A stretch of 64,000 nt of DNA from Barnesiella sp. An55 (GTDB lineage Bacteria > Bacteroidota > Bacteroidia > Bacteroidales > Barnesiellaceae). The DNA lies in NCBI RefSeq assembly GCF_002161555.1, contig NZ_NFHZ01000005.1, positions 124,001 through 188,000 on the forward strand, given 5' to 3'. Under the pieces are notes generated by a model. It did not search any database. It saw only the letters and a list, made by a program, of their open reading frames with translations, and was not told where the DNA came from. Below are positions 36,426 through 44,967 of the stretch, in pieces. The position numbers and the translations under genes were made by a program. Position 1 is the stretch's first letter. Every line of letters begins with the position of its first letter.

Positions 36426-36434
36426 AATAACAAA
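36404..36434 (-). promoter_or_regulatory. Promoter of the BlaI-BlaR1-TonB operon
   Basis: On the minus strand, TTTG (36434 to 36431), a 19-base spacer and TAGATTTG (36411 to 36404) match the consensus fully. Both dyads overlap it. Confidence 0.75.
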
Positions 36435-36691
36435 TAAAATAATGAATTTTTTATGCCGGTTGAATTTAATAGGCTGATTTTATTGTATTTAATTCCCCTC
36501 TGTAATACCGGTGCAGAGCGGAGAGAGGGGGAGTGTCACTCCTGGAGAAGTATGGTGCGACAACTTCTGGAGCCAGTGGGGGAGAACTTCGGGGAGCGAT
36601 GGAGCAGTTAATCGGTTGGGCCGACAATTGGACATGAACGGTCGTTCCCCCCTGTTGGGGTGGTTTAAGACCGGTTAGCCGGGGGACAATT

Positions 36692-37048
36692 TTAATTGTT
36701 GCCCTCTTTCTCTTTCTTGGCCACGCGAGGAATGAGGATAGAGGTGTATAGCTGCAGGGCTGCACCCACGGTGAGCAGCATTATCCAGTCGGGATCGTCG
36801 CGGAACATGAAGTACGACGAAGCCACCAGGAAGAGCGACGAGAAAGTCTCGATATGGAAGAGCCTCTTCAGTCTGAAATTTTTGCCCTTGTACCGGAATG
36901 TGAGGCGACAGATAGCCATGCCGGCAGCACCGCAGGCATAGAGGTAGGGAACCCACGGCAGTTTGATCATGAACAGCGGTAGGGCGGCCCCGACGATAAC
37001 GGCGATAGACGATACCATAAAAAGCATGTCGCGAGTGTTCTGTTTCAT
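36692..37048 (-). CDS. Small integral membrane protein, unknown function
   Basis: The 118-residue protein has four likely membrane segments (about 8-27, 32-48, 68-84 and 87-108), with basic residues between segments two and three and a charged tail (KKEKEGNN). I do not recognise a family or motif. It lies 21 bases downstream of the FtsB/DivIC-like gene on the same strand and is probably co-transcribed with it. Confidence 0.75.
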   Translation of the reverse strand: MKQNTRDMLFMVSSIAVIVGAALPLFMIKLPWVPYLYACGAAGMAICRLTFRYKGKNFRLKRLFHIETFSSLFLVASSYFMFRDDPDWIMLLTVGAALQLYTSILIPRVAKKEKEGNN

Positions 37049-37069
37049 ATTCGGTTGGTTTTTAGCGGG

Positions 37070-37396
37070 TTATTTCTTAGGCTCGACGATATAGATATCT
37101 TCGTTGGGCTTACTCATATAATATTGTTCGCGGGCAATTTGTTCGACCACGTTTTTGTCGGTTTTCAGTTTCTCAATCTGGCTGTTGTAATAGTCGGTCG
37201 TGTCGTTTTGGGCCGCGATTTGCTGGCGCAGGTCGTTGATTTCGCCGTCGTAACGGATGCGTTGAATACAGCTGTTCTCGTCGATAAAGAGGATAAAGAT
37301 TAAAAACACGACCAGCACGGCTTTTCCCGGAGAGAAATGCTTGCGTGCGTACTCGAGTATTTTGTTCTTTTCGAACTTGCTTTTGTCAAATTTCAT
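37070..37396 (-). CDS. Septum formation initiator (FtsB/DivIC family)
   Basis: From MKFDKSKFEK (37396) the protein has 108 residues: a short basic cytoplasmic part, one membrane segment (about 27-41, VLVVFLIFILFI), then a coiled coil (about 50-82) and a conserved VEQIAREQYYMSKPNEDIY end. This is the DivIC/FtsB layout; such proteins join FtsL and FtsQ in the divisome. The frame is open 37 codons further up, but that extension is basic, without family likeness, and would spoil the topology. Confidence 0.87.
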   Translation of the reverse strand: MKFDKSKFEKNKILEYARKHFSPGKAVLVVFLIFILFIDENSCIQRIRYDGEINDLRQQIAAQNDTTDYYNSQIEKLKTDKNVVEQIAREQYYMSKPNEDIYIVEPKK

Positions 37397-37640
37397 CGCA
37401 TCGAAAGAATGGTCACCTATTTTTGGGGTAAAAGTACGAAAAAAATTTTGTTCGACCAATCGTGCCGGGTTCTTACTTGGAGAAAGTCTGCTTGCACGAG
37501 CGGACATAATTTCAGTAACGGAGTGTGAAGAAAATTTTCTTATTGGCTGTATCTAATTGCCTATAGATTAAAATAGTATAATTCTCTGAGTCTTTAAGTC
37601 TTGTTAATCAATTACTAACATGAAATGGCATAAAGCTTGT

Positions 37641-37648
37641 TATATTTG
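37641..37648 (+). promoter_or_regulatory. -7 element before the DUF4251 gene
   Basis: TATATTTG matches the -7 consensus. No TTTG is found at the -33 distance. Confidence 0.5.
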
Positions 37649-37651
37649 TAT

Positions 37652-37675
37652 CCGACAGGTAATGCAGCCTGTCGG
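37652..37675. repeat. Hairpin at the start of the DUF4251 transcript
   Basis: CCGACAGG (37652-37659) pairs perfectly with CCTGTCGG (37668-37675) around an 8-base loop. It starts four bases after the -7 box, so the expected mRNA would begin with or inside this hairpin. It may protect the 5' end or be an operator. Confidence 0.55.
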
Positions 37676-37693
37676 GTATTAAAGATTGAAACA

Positions 37694-38245
37694 ATGGGAA
37701 GATTTGCAGTCATGATGGCGATGCTTCTGCTTATAGGAGCAGGAGGCGCCGCAGCACAAGAACGAGAATTGACCAAAGCCGAAAAGAAAGCACTGCAAGA
37801 GCGCATCGACAGTTTGCAATATGTCGAGGCCGAGCGTGCTGTCAACGATCGGGCCTTTACGTTGGAGGCAGACCAGGTTATATTCAAGTATGGCCAAACG
37901 GCCTATGTGGCATCCAATACCAATTTCGTTTCGGTAAAAGACGACCATGCGGTTGTGCAAACGGCTTTCAATGTCCCCGTCAGCGGACTGAATGGTCTGG
38001 GTGGCGTGACCGTCGAGGGTACTTTCACGAACTATGACTTGAAGAAGGACAAGCGGGGGAATCTCTTGCTTTCCATGAATGTGTCGGGTGTAGGTATTTC
38101 GGCTCGTGTAGATATTACGCTCTACAAGGGTAGTAACGAAGCTATGGTGGATATTATGCCTAACTTCAATTCCAACAGGATAACCCTCAGAGGGGTGATT
38201 CTGCCGCTTGCCAAGAGCAGTGTGTTCAAGGGAGCTCCCCTTTGA
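37694..38245 (+). CDS. DUF4251 domain secreted protein
   Basis: From MGRFAVMMAM the protein has 183 residues, with a signal peptide (about 1-22, ending GGAAAQ). The rest resembles DUF4251, a Bacteroidales family of periplasmic or surface proteins without known role: it has the conserved RAFTLEADQV start, VPVSGLNGLGG in the middle and GRNRITLRG-like NSNRITLRGVI near the end. The start was chosen for the signal peptide; an upstream in-frame ATG at 37637 precedes the -7 box. It has its own promoter and terminator. Confidence 0.82.
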   Translation: MGRFAVMMAMLLLIGAGGAAAQERELTKAEKKALQERIDSLQYVEAERAVNDRAFTLEADQVIFKYGQTAYVASNTNFVSVKDDHAVVQTAFNVPVSGLNGLGGVTVEGTFTNYDLKKDKRGNLLLSMNVSGVGISARVDITLYKGSNEAMVDIMPNFNSNRITLRGVILPLAKSSVFKGAPL

Positions 38246-38298
38246 TTCGACCGGAATTGACCGGCGGTAACCGTCGGAAGTAAATGTTTTTGGAATGG

Positions 38299-38340
38299 AT
38301 ACCCGTCCCGCTCCCGGGGGAGTGAGGATGGGTATTTTTT
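38299..38340 (+). terminator. Terminator of the DUF4251 gene
   Basis: ATACCCGTCC (38299-38308) pairs with GGATGGGTAT (38326-38335) with one G-U pair, and a T run continues to 38340. Confidence 0.85.
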
Positions 38341-38422
38341 CTCCCTCCCGCTCCTCTCTCGGGTTGCTCCAGTCCTTGGGCAGAGGGGGGCACCTCTATT
38401 GCCGGGGTAGCGATTGTCCCCC

Positions 38423-38462
38423 GATAAAAGCAAAGGCCCCTGCCTGGTGGCAGGAGCCTTTG
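38423..38462 (-). terminator. Terminator of the M16 peptidase gene
   Basis: CAAAGGCCCCTGCC (38431-38444) pairs with GGCAGGAGCCTTTG (38449-38462) with one mismatch. On the minus strand CTTTTATC follows. It lies 25 bases after the stop codon. Confidence 0.75.
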
Positions 38463-38487
38463 TTATTGAATAGAGGCAAGTGGCGGT

Positions 38488-41385
38488 TTAGAAGCCCGAT
38501 TCGGAGAAGAGTTTCGACTCAGAAACCTTCACGACTTTGCCATATTTCTCAAGAGCCTTGGTATCGAAATCTTTGGGGTTGCCCACGATGGCGATAACGA
38601 TAGGTTTGCCTTTGATGTTCTCGTTGTAGAAGTTGATGATGTCGTCAAACTTGAGCGTCTCGATTTTCTTCATCTTGTCGATGGCCGGATCTTGGGTGTA
38701 GCCCATGCGTTTCCAGGCCTCATACACGGCGCTGGCCGAGCGGAACCCGGGTTTGGCGCTGAGTATCGACTCTTTGATGTTGGTCTTCACGACGTCGAAG
38801 TGCTCGGGCATCGAAGGCATGTTGGTGAGCAGGTTCATGTAGATGTCAATGGCATCGATGGTCTTGTCGCCCTGGGTGCCTACGAATCCTTGGAACATCG
38901 TGTTGCGACCGGCAACCGACGGGGTGGCAATGACACCGTAGGCGCTGTAGGCCATGGCCCGTTTTTCACGAATTTCGTCCATAACGAGGCTACCGAATCC
39001 GCCACCAAAGTAGTCGGAGAAGGCTTCGATCGAGATATCGTCTTTCACGTCGAAGGGTTTGCCCTCGATGAAGAAGTAGATTTTGCTTTGTGTAGCCTTG
39101 CTGTTGGGCAAGAAGAAGATGGTGTTCTCGCTGTATTGTTCGCGCGGACGAAGTTCAGGCGAGGTCGAGGGCATCTCTTGGGCTTTCAAGGGCAGGTTTT
39201 TGCTCAGTACATCGTACACCTCGTCGAAGGGTGCCGTACCCGTGTAGTAGATTTCGCACTCGTAGTTGGTAGCGGCCTGGAACTGTGTGGTGAGGTCGGT
39301 AATCGAGAGGTCGAGCAGGTCGCGGGTAGGAATACGTTGCAGGTAGTCGGAACTGTCTTTGTAGAGTACATACGAGGTGAGGGCACTCTCCAGCGTACTG
39401 ATATCGCTGCTCTCCATCTGTCGCGACCCGAAGGCGCTACCGATGAGGCTTTGCAGCTGCTTGTCGTCGAGTTTGGGGAAGAGAATCTGTTTCGAGAGCA
39501 ACTGGCAGGCTTTTACCAGGTCTTTTTCGTATCCGTTCATCATGACATACATATAGTTGTCATCGACGGCATAGGTGCAGTTGACGTTGAGCTCGCCCAT
39601 GGCACGTTTGATGGCCAGCGGCTCGATGTCGGGCAGCATACCGGCGTTGTTCATGAGGGCTACGGCATACTCGAGTTTAGGCATGCGGTGGGTACCCACA
39701 CCATACTTCAGGGTCATGGTGAACACGTCGTTCTCGGGGTTGAAGTTGTAGAACAGCTTGCTGCGCGTGTTGATGCGCTTTTGCTGAATCGAGTTGAAGT
39801 CGCAATATTTCACCTCGGGCAGGGTAACGGGGATGCTCTCTACCCATTTGGCATACTCCGACATTTCGCCCTTCTTCGTCTCGATGGGTTTGTAGGCCGG
39901 TTTCTTCAGTTTCTTGCCTTTGCTGTCGAGGTTCTTGGCTTCCTGAATGTTGAGGGCCAGATAGTTGTCGGTGAAGTATTTCTTGGCCGTAGCTTTTACC
40001 TCGTCGAGGGTAACGGCATTTACACGATCGGAATAGTTGAGTATCTCCGAGGGGTCGGTGCCTGTATTGAAGAGCGAAGCCAGAATGTAGGCTTTGGTCT
40101 CGTTCGACTCGAGTTGCAGTTCATATTCGCGAATCATGTTCTGCTTGATCGAGTTGAGCATGGTCTCGTCGAACTCGCCGTTTTGCAGTTGTTGCAGCGA
40201 TGTGAGCAATATCTTCTCGACCGACTTGTGGCTGTCCCAACGGTTTTGGTTGGCGTCGAACGAGGGGATGGCATTGATCATGATCACACCGGCATCGCGC
40301 ATCGAGTTCTGCCCGGCGCCTACGCTCATGATATCGCCGTCGAGTTGCAGCTTGTCGAGGATACCGGTCTTCTGCGAGTTGGAGAGCAGGTCGCAGCAGA
40401 TTTGCAAGGGTATTTCATCCTTGTCGTTCGAGGGCACACCGTTGTAAACGAGGGCCAGCATGGGGTAGTAGAATATCTTGGCGCTCTTCTCGGTGCGGCC
40501 TTTGAACTGGGGCACGGGTTGTTTCTCGCGGTGGATTTCGGCCCGGCGGGGAATACGCTCGAATTTCTCGCGAATCAAGGGGATAGCCGTTTTGGTATCG
40601 ACATTACCCACGAGGATAATCGACATGTTTTGCGGACCGTACCAGGTGTTGTAGAACTCGATGAGTTTGCTCAGCTGGGGGTTCTTCAAGTGCTCGGGCA
40701 GACCGATGATGGGGCGACCGTAGGGGTGGCTGCCGAAGGCTTGCTCGTTGATGAATTCGCCCAGACGCGAACCCCGGTTGTCGTTGTACATGTTGTACTC
40801 TTCATACACGGCCTCGAGCTCGGTTTGGAATCCGCGGAACACGGGGTCGATGAGGCGCTCGGAGTAGATCTCGAGCCACTTCTCGAGTTGCGAGGGCGGG
40901 AACGAGTTGTGATACTCGGTCTGGTCAAAGCCGGTGCTGGCATTCAGCCCTTTGCCTCCCATGTGATCGACCAGTTGCGAGAACTCATTACCGGCGGCAT
41001 ATTGGGCGGCCTCGCGGGTGAGCTCGTTGATTTCCAGGTCTATGGCATCGCGTTTGGCCTGGTCGGTCGTAGCGGCACGTTCGTCATATTTGGCAATGAT
41101 TTTGTCGTAGATGGGTTTCTCCTTTTCCCAATCCAGGGCGTCGATAGTCTGGGTGCCTTTGAACATGACATGCTCAAGGTAGTGGGCCAGACCGGTATAT
41201 TGCAACGGGTCATCTACCGAGCCTACTTTGAAGGCAACCATACCGAATACATCGGGCTTGCTCTTGTCTTCCCAAATGTAAACCGTGGCACCGTTGCGCA
41301 GGGTCATTACACTCAATTGCTGTGCTTTACCAGGCAGCCATAAAAGGCATAGCGCGATAAGACACAATAGTTGTTTGATTTTCAT
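38488..41385 (-). CDS. M16-family zinc metallopeptidase, secreted
   Basis: The start at MKIKQLLCLI (41385) gives 965 residues with a signal peptide (about 1-21). The inverted zinc motif HYLEH lies at about 70-74, and ELEAVYEEYNMY about 75 residues on supplies the third ligand, so the N-terminal M16 half looks active. The C-terminal half is the usual inactive partner. The size and periplasmic location match the PqqL-like insulinase group, which degrades peptides or small proteins in the periplasm. It has its own promoter and terminator. Confidence 0.92.
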   Translation of the reverse strand: MKIKQLLCLIALCLLWLPGKAQQLSVMTLRNGATVYIWEDKSKPDVFGMVAFKVGSVDDPLQYTGLAHYLEHVMFKGTQTIDALDWEKEKPIYDKIIAKYDERAATTDQAKRDAIDLEINELTREAAQYAAGNEFSQLVDHMGGKGLNASTGFDQTEYHNSFPPSQLEKWLEIYSERLIDPVFRGFQTELEAVYEEYNMYNDNRGSRLGEFINEQAFGSHPYGRPIIGLPEHLKNPQLSKLIEFYNTWYGPQNMSIILVGNVDTKTAIPLIREKFERIPRRAEIHREKQPVPQFKGRTEKSAKIFYYPMLALVYNGVPSNDKDEIPLQICCDLLSNSQKTGILDKLQLDGDIMSVGAGQNSMRDAGVIMINAIPSFDANQNRWDSHKSVEKILLTSLQQLQNGEFDETMLNSIKQNMIREYELQLESNETKAYILASLFNTGTDPSEILNYSDRVNAVTLDEVKATAKKYFTDNYLALNIQEAKNLDSKGKKLKKPAYKPIETKKGEMSEYAKWVESIPVTLPEVKYCDFNSIQQKRINTRSKLFYNFNPENDVFTMTLKYGVGTHRMPKLEYAVALMNNAGMLPDIEPLAIKRAMGELNVNCTYAVDDNYMYVMMNGYEKDLVKACQLLSKQILFPKLDDKQLQSLIGSAFGSRQMESSDISTLESALTSYVLYKDSSDYLQRIPTRDLLDLSITDLTTQFQAATNYECEIYYTGTAPFDEVYDVLSKNLPLKAQEMPSTSPELRPREQYSENTIFFLPNSKATQSKIYFFIEGKPFDVKDDISIEAFSDYFGGGFGSLVMDEIREKRAMAYSAYGVIATPSVAGRNTMFQGFVGTQGDKTIDAIDIYMNLLTNMPSMPEHFDVVKTNIKESILSAKPGFRSASAVYEAWKRMGYTQDPAIDKMKKIETLKFDDIINFYNENIKGKPIVIAIVGNPKDFDTKALEKYGKVVKVSESKLFSESGF

Positions 41386-41437
41386 ATTGTTAAGTTTTTG
41401 TGTGATTAAAATGTCAAAATAATGCAAACCTTGCGAG

Positions 41438-41445
41438 CAAAAGTA
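41438..41445 (-). promoter_or_regulatory. -7 element of the M16 gene
   Basis: On the minus strand TACTTTTG (41445 to 41438) matches the -7 consensus, 53 bases before the start codon. No clear -33 box. Confidence 0.5.
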
Positions 41446-41515
41446 GCATAAAATTGCTAACTTGGGGACGATTTTTCGACAAATTTAATTTTTTAATGTT
41501 TATAAATTTATTCGT

Positions 41516-42208
41516 ATGAAAAAGTTTCTATTTGCCGGATTGATGGTTCTCTTTGCCTCTTTGGGAGGTAGCGTTTCGGCTCAGCATGAGCCTACTACCA
41601 TGTGGCCCTATCTGTTTGAAGATTTTACCGATGCAACGCTCTACTTCCGTTCGGGTGAGAAGGGTAAGGCTCGGGTTAATATTCATTTGCTGCATAATGA
41701 CTTGCATTATTTGAACGGTTCGAAAATATTTACGACCGACAATCAGAACGATGTGGCACGCATCGTCTTGCCCGACAGCTCGGCTTATATGCGTTGTGAG
41801 AATCTGTATGTCGAGGTTTTGGACGAGACTCCGCAAGCGGTTCTGGGCCGCAAGACCACGGGCGACTTCGATCGGCTGTTTCAGGGTACGGGCGCATACG
41901 GCACCTCGTCATCGACTTCGGCTACCGACCAGTTGTCGAGTTTGCAGTTGGGAGGAATCACTAATCTCAATTACGACCTTATTCGGGTAGAGCGTGAGAA
42001 TGGCCAGACGTTGCCACTATCGGTACGCTTTTGTTTTATTATAGATAACCAGATTGTCAATGCCAACAAGCGTTCGATTTCCAAACTGCTCACCAAGGCC
42101 GATCAAAAGGAGTTTAATGCCTTCTTGAAGAAGAACAAGGTGAAGTGGAACAAGGTCGAGGGGCTGCGCCAGGTGCTCGAGTATATCTCGCCGCTGCTGG
42201 CCAAGTAG
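41516..42208 (+). CDS. Secreted protein of unknown function
   Basis: The 230-residue protein has a signal peptide (1-22, ending GSVSAQ). The mature part starts HEPTTMWPYLFEDF and contains KARVNIHLLHNDLHYL and ARIVLPDSSAYMR; a basic helical end (KKNKVKWNKVEGLRQ) follows. No catalytic motif is evident and I cannot name the family. It is divergent from the M16 gene and ends in a strong bidirectional terminator. Confidence 0.78.
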   Translation: MKKFLFAGLMVLFASLGGSVSAQHEPTTMWPYLFEDFTDATLYFRSGEKGKARVNIHLLHNDLHYLNGSKIFTTDNQNDVARIVLPDSSAYMRCENLYVEVLDETPQAVLGRKTTGDFDRLFQGTGAYGTSSSTSATDQLSSLQLGGITNLNYDLIRVERENGQTLPLSVRFCFIIDNQIVNANKRSISKLLTKADQKEFNAFLKKNKVKWNKVEGLRQVLEYISPLLAK

Positions 42209-42257
42209 TGAGTTGGAGCGACGGGCTGCGCTGCCGGGCGCATGCCGTGACCAAGAG

Positions 42258-42307
42258 AATAAAAAAAGCGGAGCAAGGTGAATTCCTTGTTCCGCTTCTT
42301 GTTTTTT
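42258..42307. terminator. Bidirectional terminator between converging genes
   Basis: AAGCGGAGCAAGG (42266-42278) pairs with CCTTGTTCCGCTT (42285-42297) with one G-U pair. Plus-strand T run 42302-42307; minus-strand T run opposite 42261-42267. It serves the secreted-protein gene and the outer-membrane protein gene. Confidence 0.9.
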
Positions 42308-42321
42308 ATGGATGATAGATT

Positions 42322-43566
42322 TTATTCAAACTTGCGTTGCCAGAACCACATTTCGTTGAAGGTGAGGCTCACCGAGATTCTGAAGTGGTCTTCCGATATG
42401 AGTTTTGCCGGCGAACATTGGCGGTTGATATATTCGAAGGCTACGTTTACGACCGATTTGTCGGTGGCAAGCGGGAATCCAAAACCGCAGGTAGCACCAA
42501 TCTCGTTCAGGTCGTTGCCGTTGATTTTCAGATAGGAGCGGTTGTAGAACAGACCGGCCCGGTAGTTGATGCGCTCGAAGTAGTTACCCCCGATGTTCTT
42601 GGGGCGGAATTCGGCACCCAGGGCCACCTTCAGCCGGTTGTTGAATTGCCCCGTAGAGGTTTGCAACTGTCCGGCATTGAGGTTGGTAAATTTGGCGTCG
42701 GCCCAGTTTTGGTAGGTGACGTCGGCCGCCACGGTAAGTCGTTTGTCGTAGTTGTAGCTGATACCACCGCCGTAGGTCGAGGCCAGCGAATAGTGGCTCT
42801 TCATGCTGAGGGTATCGGCATCGATCATGCTGCTCGAACTCACATCGTAGGTACTGGTGTAGGCTCGGCCCAGCAGCGCTTTGCCCGGTGAATAGACGGC
42901 ACCCAGCGTGAGGGTGTGTTTCTTGTCCCACTCGATGGCATATTGCGCGCCAAATTGCAGGTGGAAGTCGCGCACCTTCAGGTCGGTCTCGAATATACCG
43001 GTACTGCCGTTTGTAGGAATCACCGAGTTGGCATTGGTGAGGTTGCCGAAGAGGTAGCTCACGTTGGCTCCAATCGAGAATCCTTTGAAGAGCTCGCCGC
43101 TTACCCCCACATAGGCCTGCGAGATGTTGCCCTCGCCCGAACGACTGTCCGATCCGTTGGCAATGGAGCTGACAAACGAGTAGCCCACGTTGGAGTAGGG
43201 GAGCAATCCGATGCTACCGGCCATGTGGCGCCCCAATGGAAATTGCATGACGATGTAGTCGAGCGAACCGCTTTGCGACGTCTCGCTCAGGTTGCCCTCG
43301 TGAGTGGTGACAGCCTGGTAGGTGAGACCGATATCAAACAAAAAGGTGAGCGAGTCCATGCTGGTGTATGAAGCCGGGTTCATCGCATTGATTTGTCTGT
43401 TGTTATGCAGGGCGTAACCCACGCCACCCATGGCCCGTTGGGCCCCTATGGCATTGTCGCCGAGAATACCGTATCCAAATCGGGAGTAGGGCGATGTGGT
43501 ACCGTTTTGGGCCCATGCCATGGCTCCTATCATCAGACCGATGAAGAGAATTTTATATTTTAGCAT
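42322..43566 (-). CDS. FadL/OmpP1-like outer-membrane barrel protein
   Basis: The 414-residue protein has a signal peptide (1-19, ending AMAWAQ) and then the SPYSRFGYG start seen in a Bacteroidota outer-membrane family. Alternating beta pattern throughout, with repeated glycine turns (GAEFRPKNIGG, TYGGGISYNYDK), suggests a 14-stranded FadL-like barrel; transport substrate unknown. Its first 14 bases overlap the end of coaX, so it is translationally coupled to it, a pairing common in Bacteroidales. Confidence 0.85.
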   Translation of the reverse strand: MLKYKILFIGLMIGAMAWAQNGTTSPYSRFGYGILGDNAIGAQRAMGGVGYALHNNRQINAMNPASYTSMDSLTFLFDIGLTYQAVTTHEGNLSETSQSGSLDYIVMQFPLGRHMAGSIGLLPYSNVGYSFVSSIANGSDSRSGEGNISQAYVGVSGELFKGFSIGANVSYLFGNLTNANSVIPTNGSTGIFETDLKVRDFHLQFGAQYAIEWDKKHTLTLGAVYSPGKALLGRAYTSTYDVSSSSMIDADTLSMKSHYSLASTYGGGISYNYDKRLTVAADVTYQNWADAKFTNLNAGQLQTSTGQFNNRLKVALGAEFRPKNIGGNYFERINYRAGLFYNRSYLKINGNDLNEIGATCGFGFPLATDKSVVNVAFEYINRQCSPAKLISEDHFRISVSLTFNEMWFWQRKFE

Positions 43567-44281
43567 TTTCCTGTAATATTCTATTTAAACCGGTTAGTAC
43601 CAAATTTTCGTTCACAAAGATGCGACTTTTTATTTTCGCAGCCAATTTTAAGGCATCTCCCCCTGTTAAAAAAACGAAAAGCCCGGGGTAGGCCTCGGTG
43701 AGGCGGGCTATGTAGCCTTCGATTTCATAGGCTACGCCCAGGATGGCGCCGGCTCGCATGGCTGTCTCGGTGCTGAACCCGATTTCGGGAATCTCGCCCG
43801 AGTCGCCAATAAGAGGCAGTTTGCCGGTGTGCTCGTGCATGGCGAGCAACCGTAGCCTGATGCCGGGGGCAATGTTGCCGCCGGCAAAGGTGCCGTCGGC
43901 CGTGAGCAGGTCGTAGGTGACACAAGTGCCTGCATCGACAATGAGAACCGGCTGGCCGGGACACTCCATCGAGGCGCCCACCACGGCCGCAATGCGGTCG
44001 AGCCCCAGGGTGTGCGGGGTGTGATATCCAATATGCACCGGTATGCGCGACGAGTGGTCGAAGCATACGAAGCAGGGGACCCGCTGTTGCAGAATCGATA
44101 ATGCTTCGGGGTCGGGCTCGGTTACCGTCGAGAATATGGCGGCCTCGACCGGATGGTTGTCGAGGTATTGAACGACGGAACTGGCGTCCCATTTCGGGTA
44201 GTAATCGACATTTTGTAATTGTCCGGCCCGAAAAAGTGCCATTTTGGTTACCGAATTTCCTTGGTCGATGATAAGATTCAC
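43553..44281 (-). CDS. coaX: Type III pantothenate kinase
   Basis: The 242-residue cytoplasmic enzyme phosphorylates pantothenate in coenzyme A synthesis. The ASKHA-fold motifs are present: IDQGNSVTKMALF at the start (phosphate 1), GLDRIAAVVGA near 98, and DAGTCVTYDL near 122 (phosphate 2), then GGNIAPGIRLR. Type III kinases are not inhibited by CoA. It has a short leader behind a -7 box and overlaps the downstream barrel gene. Confidence 0.95.
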   Translation of the reverse strand: MNLIIDQGNSVTKMALFRAGQLQNVDYYPKWDASSVVQYLDNHPVEAAIFSTVTEPDPEALSILQQRVPCFVCFDHSSRIPVHIGYHTPHTLGLDRIAAVVGASMECPGQPVLIVDAGTCVTYDLLTADGTFAGGNIAPGIRLRLLAMHEHTGKLPLIGDSGEIPEIGFSTETAMRAGAILGVAYEIEGYIARLTEAYPGLFVFLTGGDALKLAAKIKSRIFVNENLVLTGLNRILQENAKI

Positions 44282-44297
44282 AACTCAAAATTTTAGA

Positions 44298-44305
44298 CAA
44301 AAATA
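44298..44305 (-). promoter_or_regulatory. -7 element of coaX
   Basis: On the minus strand TATTTTTG (44305 to 44298) matches the -7 consensus, 16 bases before the start codon. Confidence 0.5.
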
Positions 44306-44741
44306 CAAAAGAGGAATGGGTATGCATGCATTTGCTGCACTTTTTTTCGCAGATTTATACCAATGAGGCAATTTTGTCTATCGGTTATGCTTTTTTGCAG
44401 CTTGAGATGACAACGCACTCGATTGGGAATGTGCGGTTGTAAATTGTTAATATAATAAACTTTTTGCGTTAATTTTTTGATAAGATTAGCGCGGTTTGAT
44501 AATAATACGGTGGCAAGTATAGCCAATTTATATTTTATTAACATTTTGTATCCCTGTTTTTTTTCCTCTCTTCGGTTTGAAAAGAGATATTCTTCTATAT
44601 GGTTGGTCCTTAATAAGTTAGTTGCGCTGTGAAAAAATGTGTAATTGAGAATCTCGGTGGAACGTCAAGTGCGGTTGTCAAAAAGAAAGGCGATGCGGGT
44701 AATTTTCTTTCAAATTGAATTTCATATTGTCGTTTTTTTTC

Positions 44742-44749
44742 TATCTTTG
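44742..44749 (+). promoter_or_regulatory. -7 element for the SusCD-lipoprotein operon
   Basis: TATCTTTG matches the -7 consensus; only partial ATTG sequences lie near -33, at poor spacing. The start codon is about 220 bases downstream. Confidence 0.5.
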
Positions 44750-44967
44750 CATGCTGGATACTTCCATAAGAGGTATGAATGAGAGTGATTCTCAAGGTTT
44801 CAATTTAAGGTTTATATTATAATAAGGTTTAAAAGAAGAGGAGTTTTAAGAGTTGGTTTAATTGCAAAAGAGTGTAATGTAAAAGTCCGGCCTTGAAAAG
44901 CCGGGTGTGTGATAAGTAAAAGAAAGAAGAAGGAATAAATCGTTTATTTAAATTTAATTTCAGTCGT

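Larger units (their letters stand above)
36372..36691. other. Intergenic region between blaI and the small membrane protein gene
   Basis: The 320-base gap contains the promoter and operators (36390-36434). The rest has one irregular inverted repeat, AGAAGT (36546-36551) with ACTTCT (36563-36568), extended by CTCC and GGAG outside a three-base bulge, and a short CCCC/GGGG hairpin near 36645-36660. Neither has a T run. I see no gene. Confidence 0.5.
44282..44967. other. Intergenic region and long leader before the second SusC
   Basis: This 686-base A+T-rich gap separates two divergent transcripts. It contains the coaX -7 box, about 430 bases with no clear gene, a -7 box at 44742-44749 for the SusC operon, and a leader of about 210 bases. 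In the leader CCGGC (44887-44891) can pair with GCCGG (44900-44904). No sigma/anti-sigma or hybrid sensor gene is present, so the regulator of the SusCD locus is elsewhere. Confidence 0.6.

Noticed and set aside
44293-44544. An 83-residue open frame on the minus strand upstream of coaX
   Set aside because: It overlaps the coaX promoter, lies in A+T-rich sequence and has no recognisable features.
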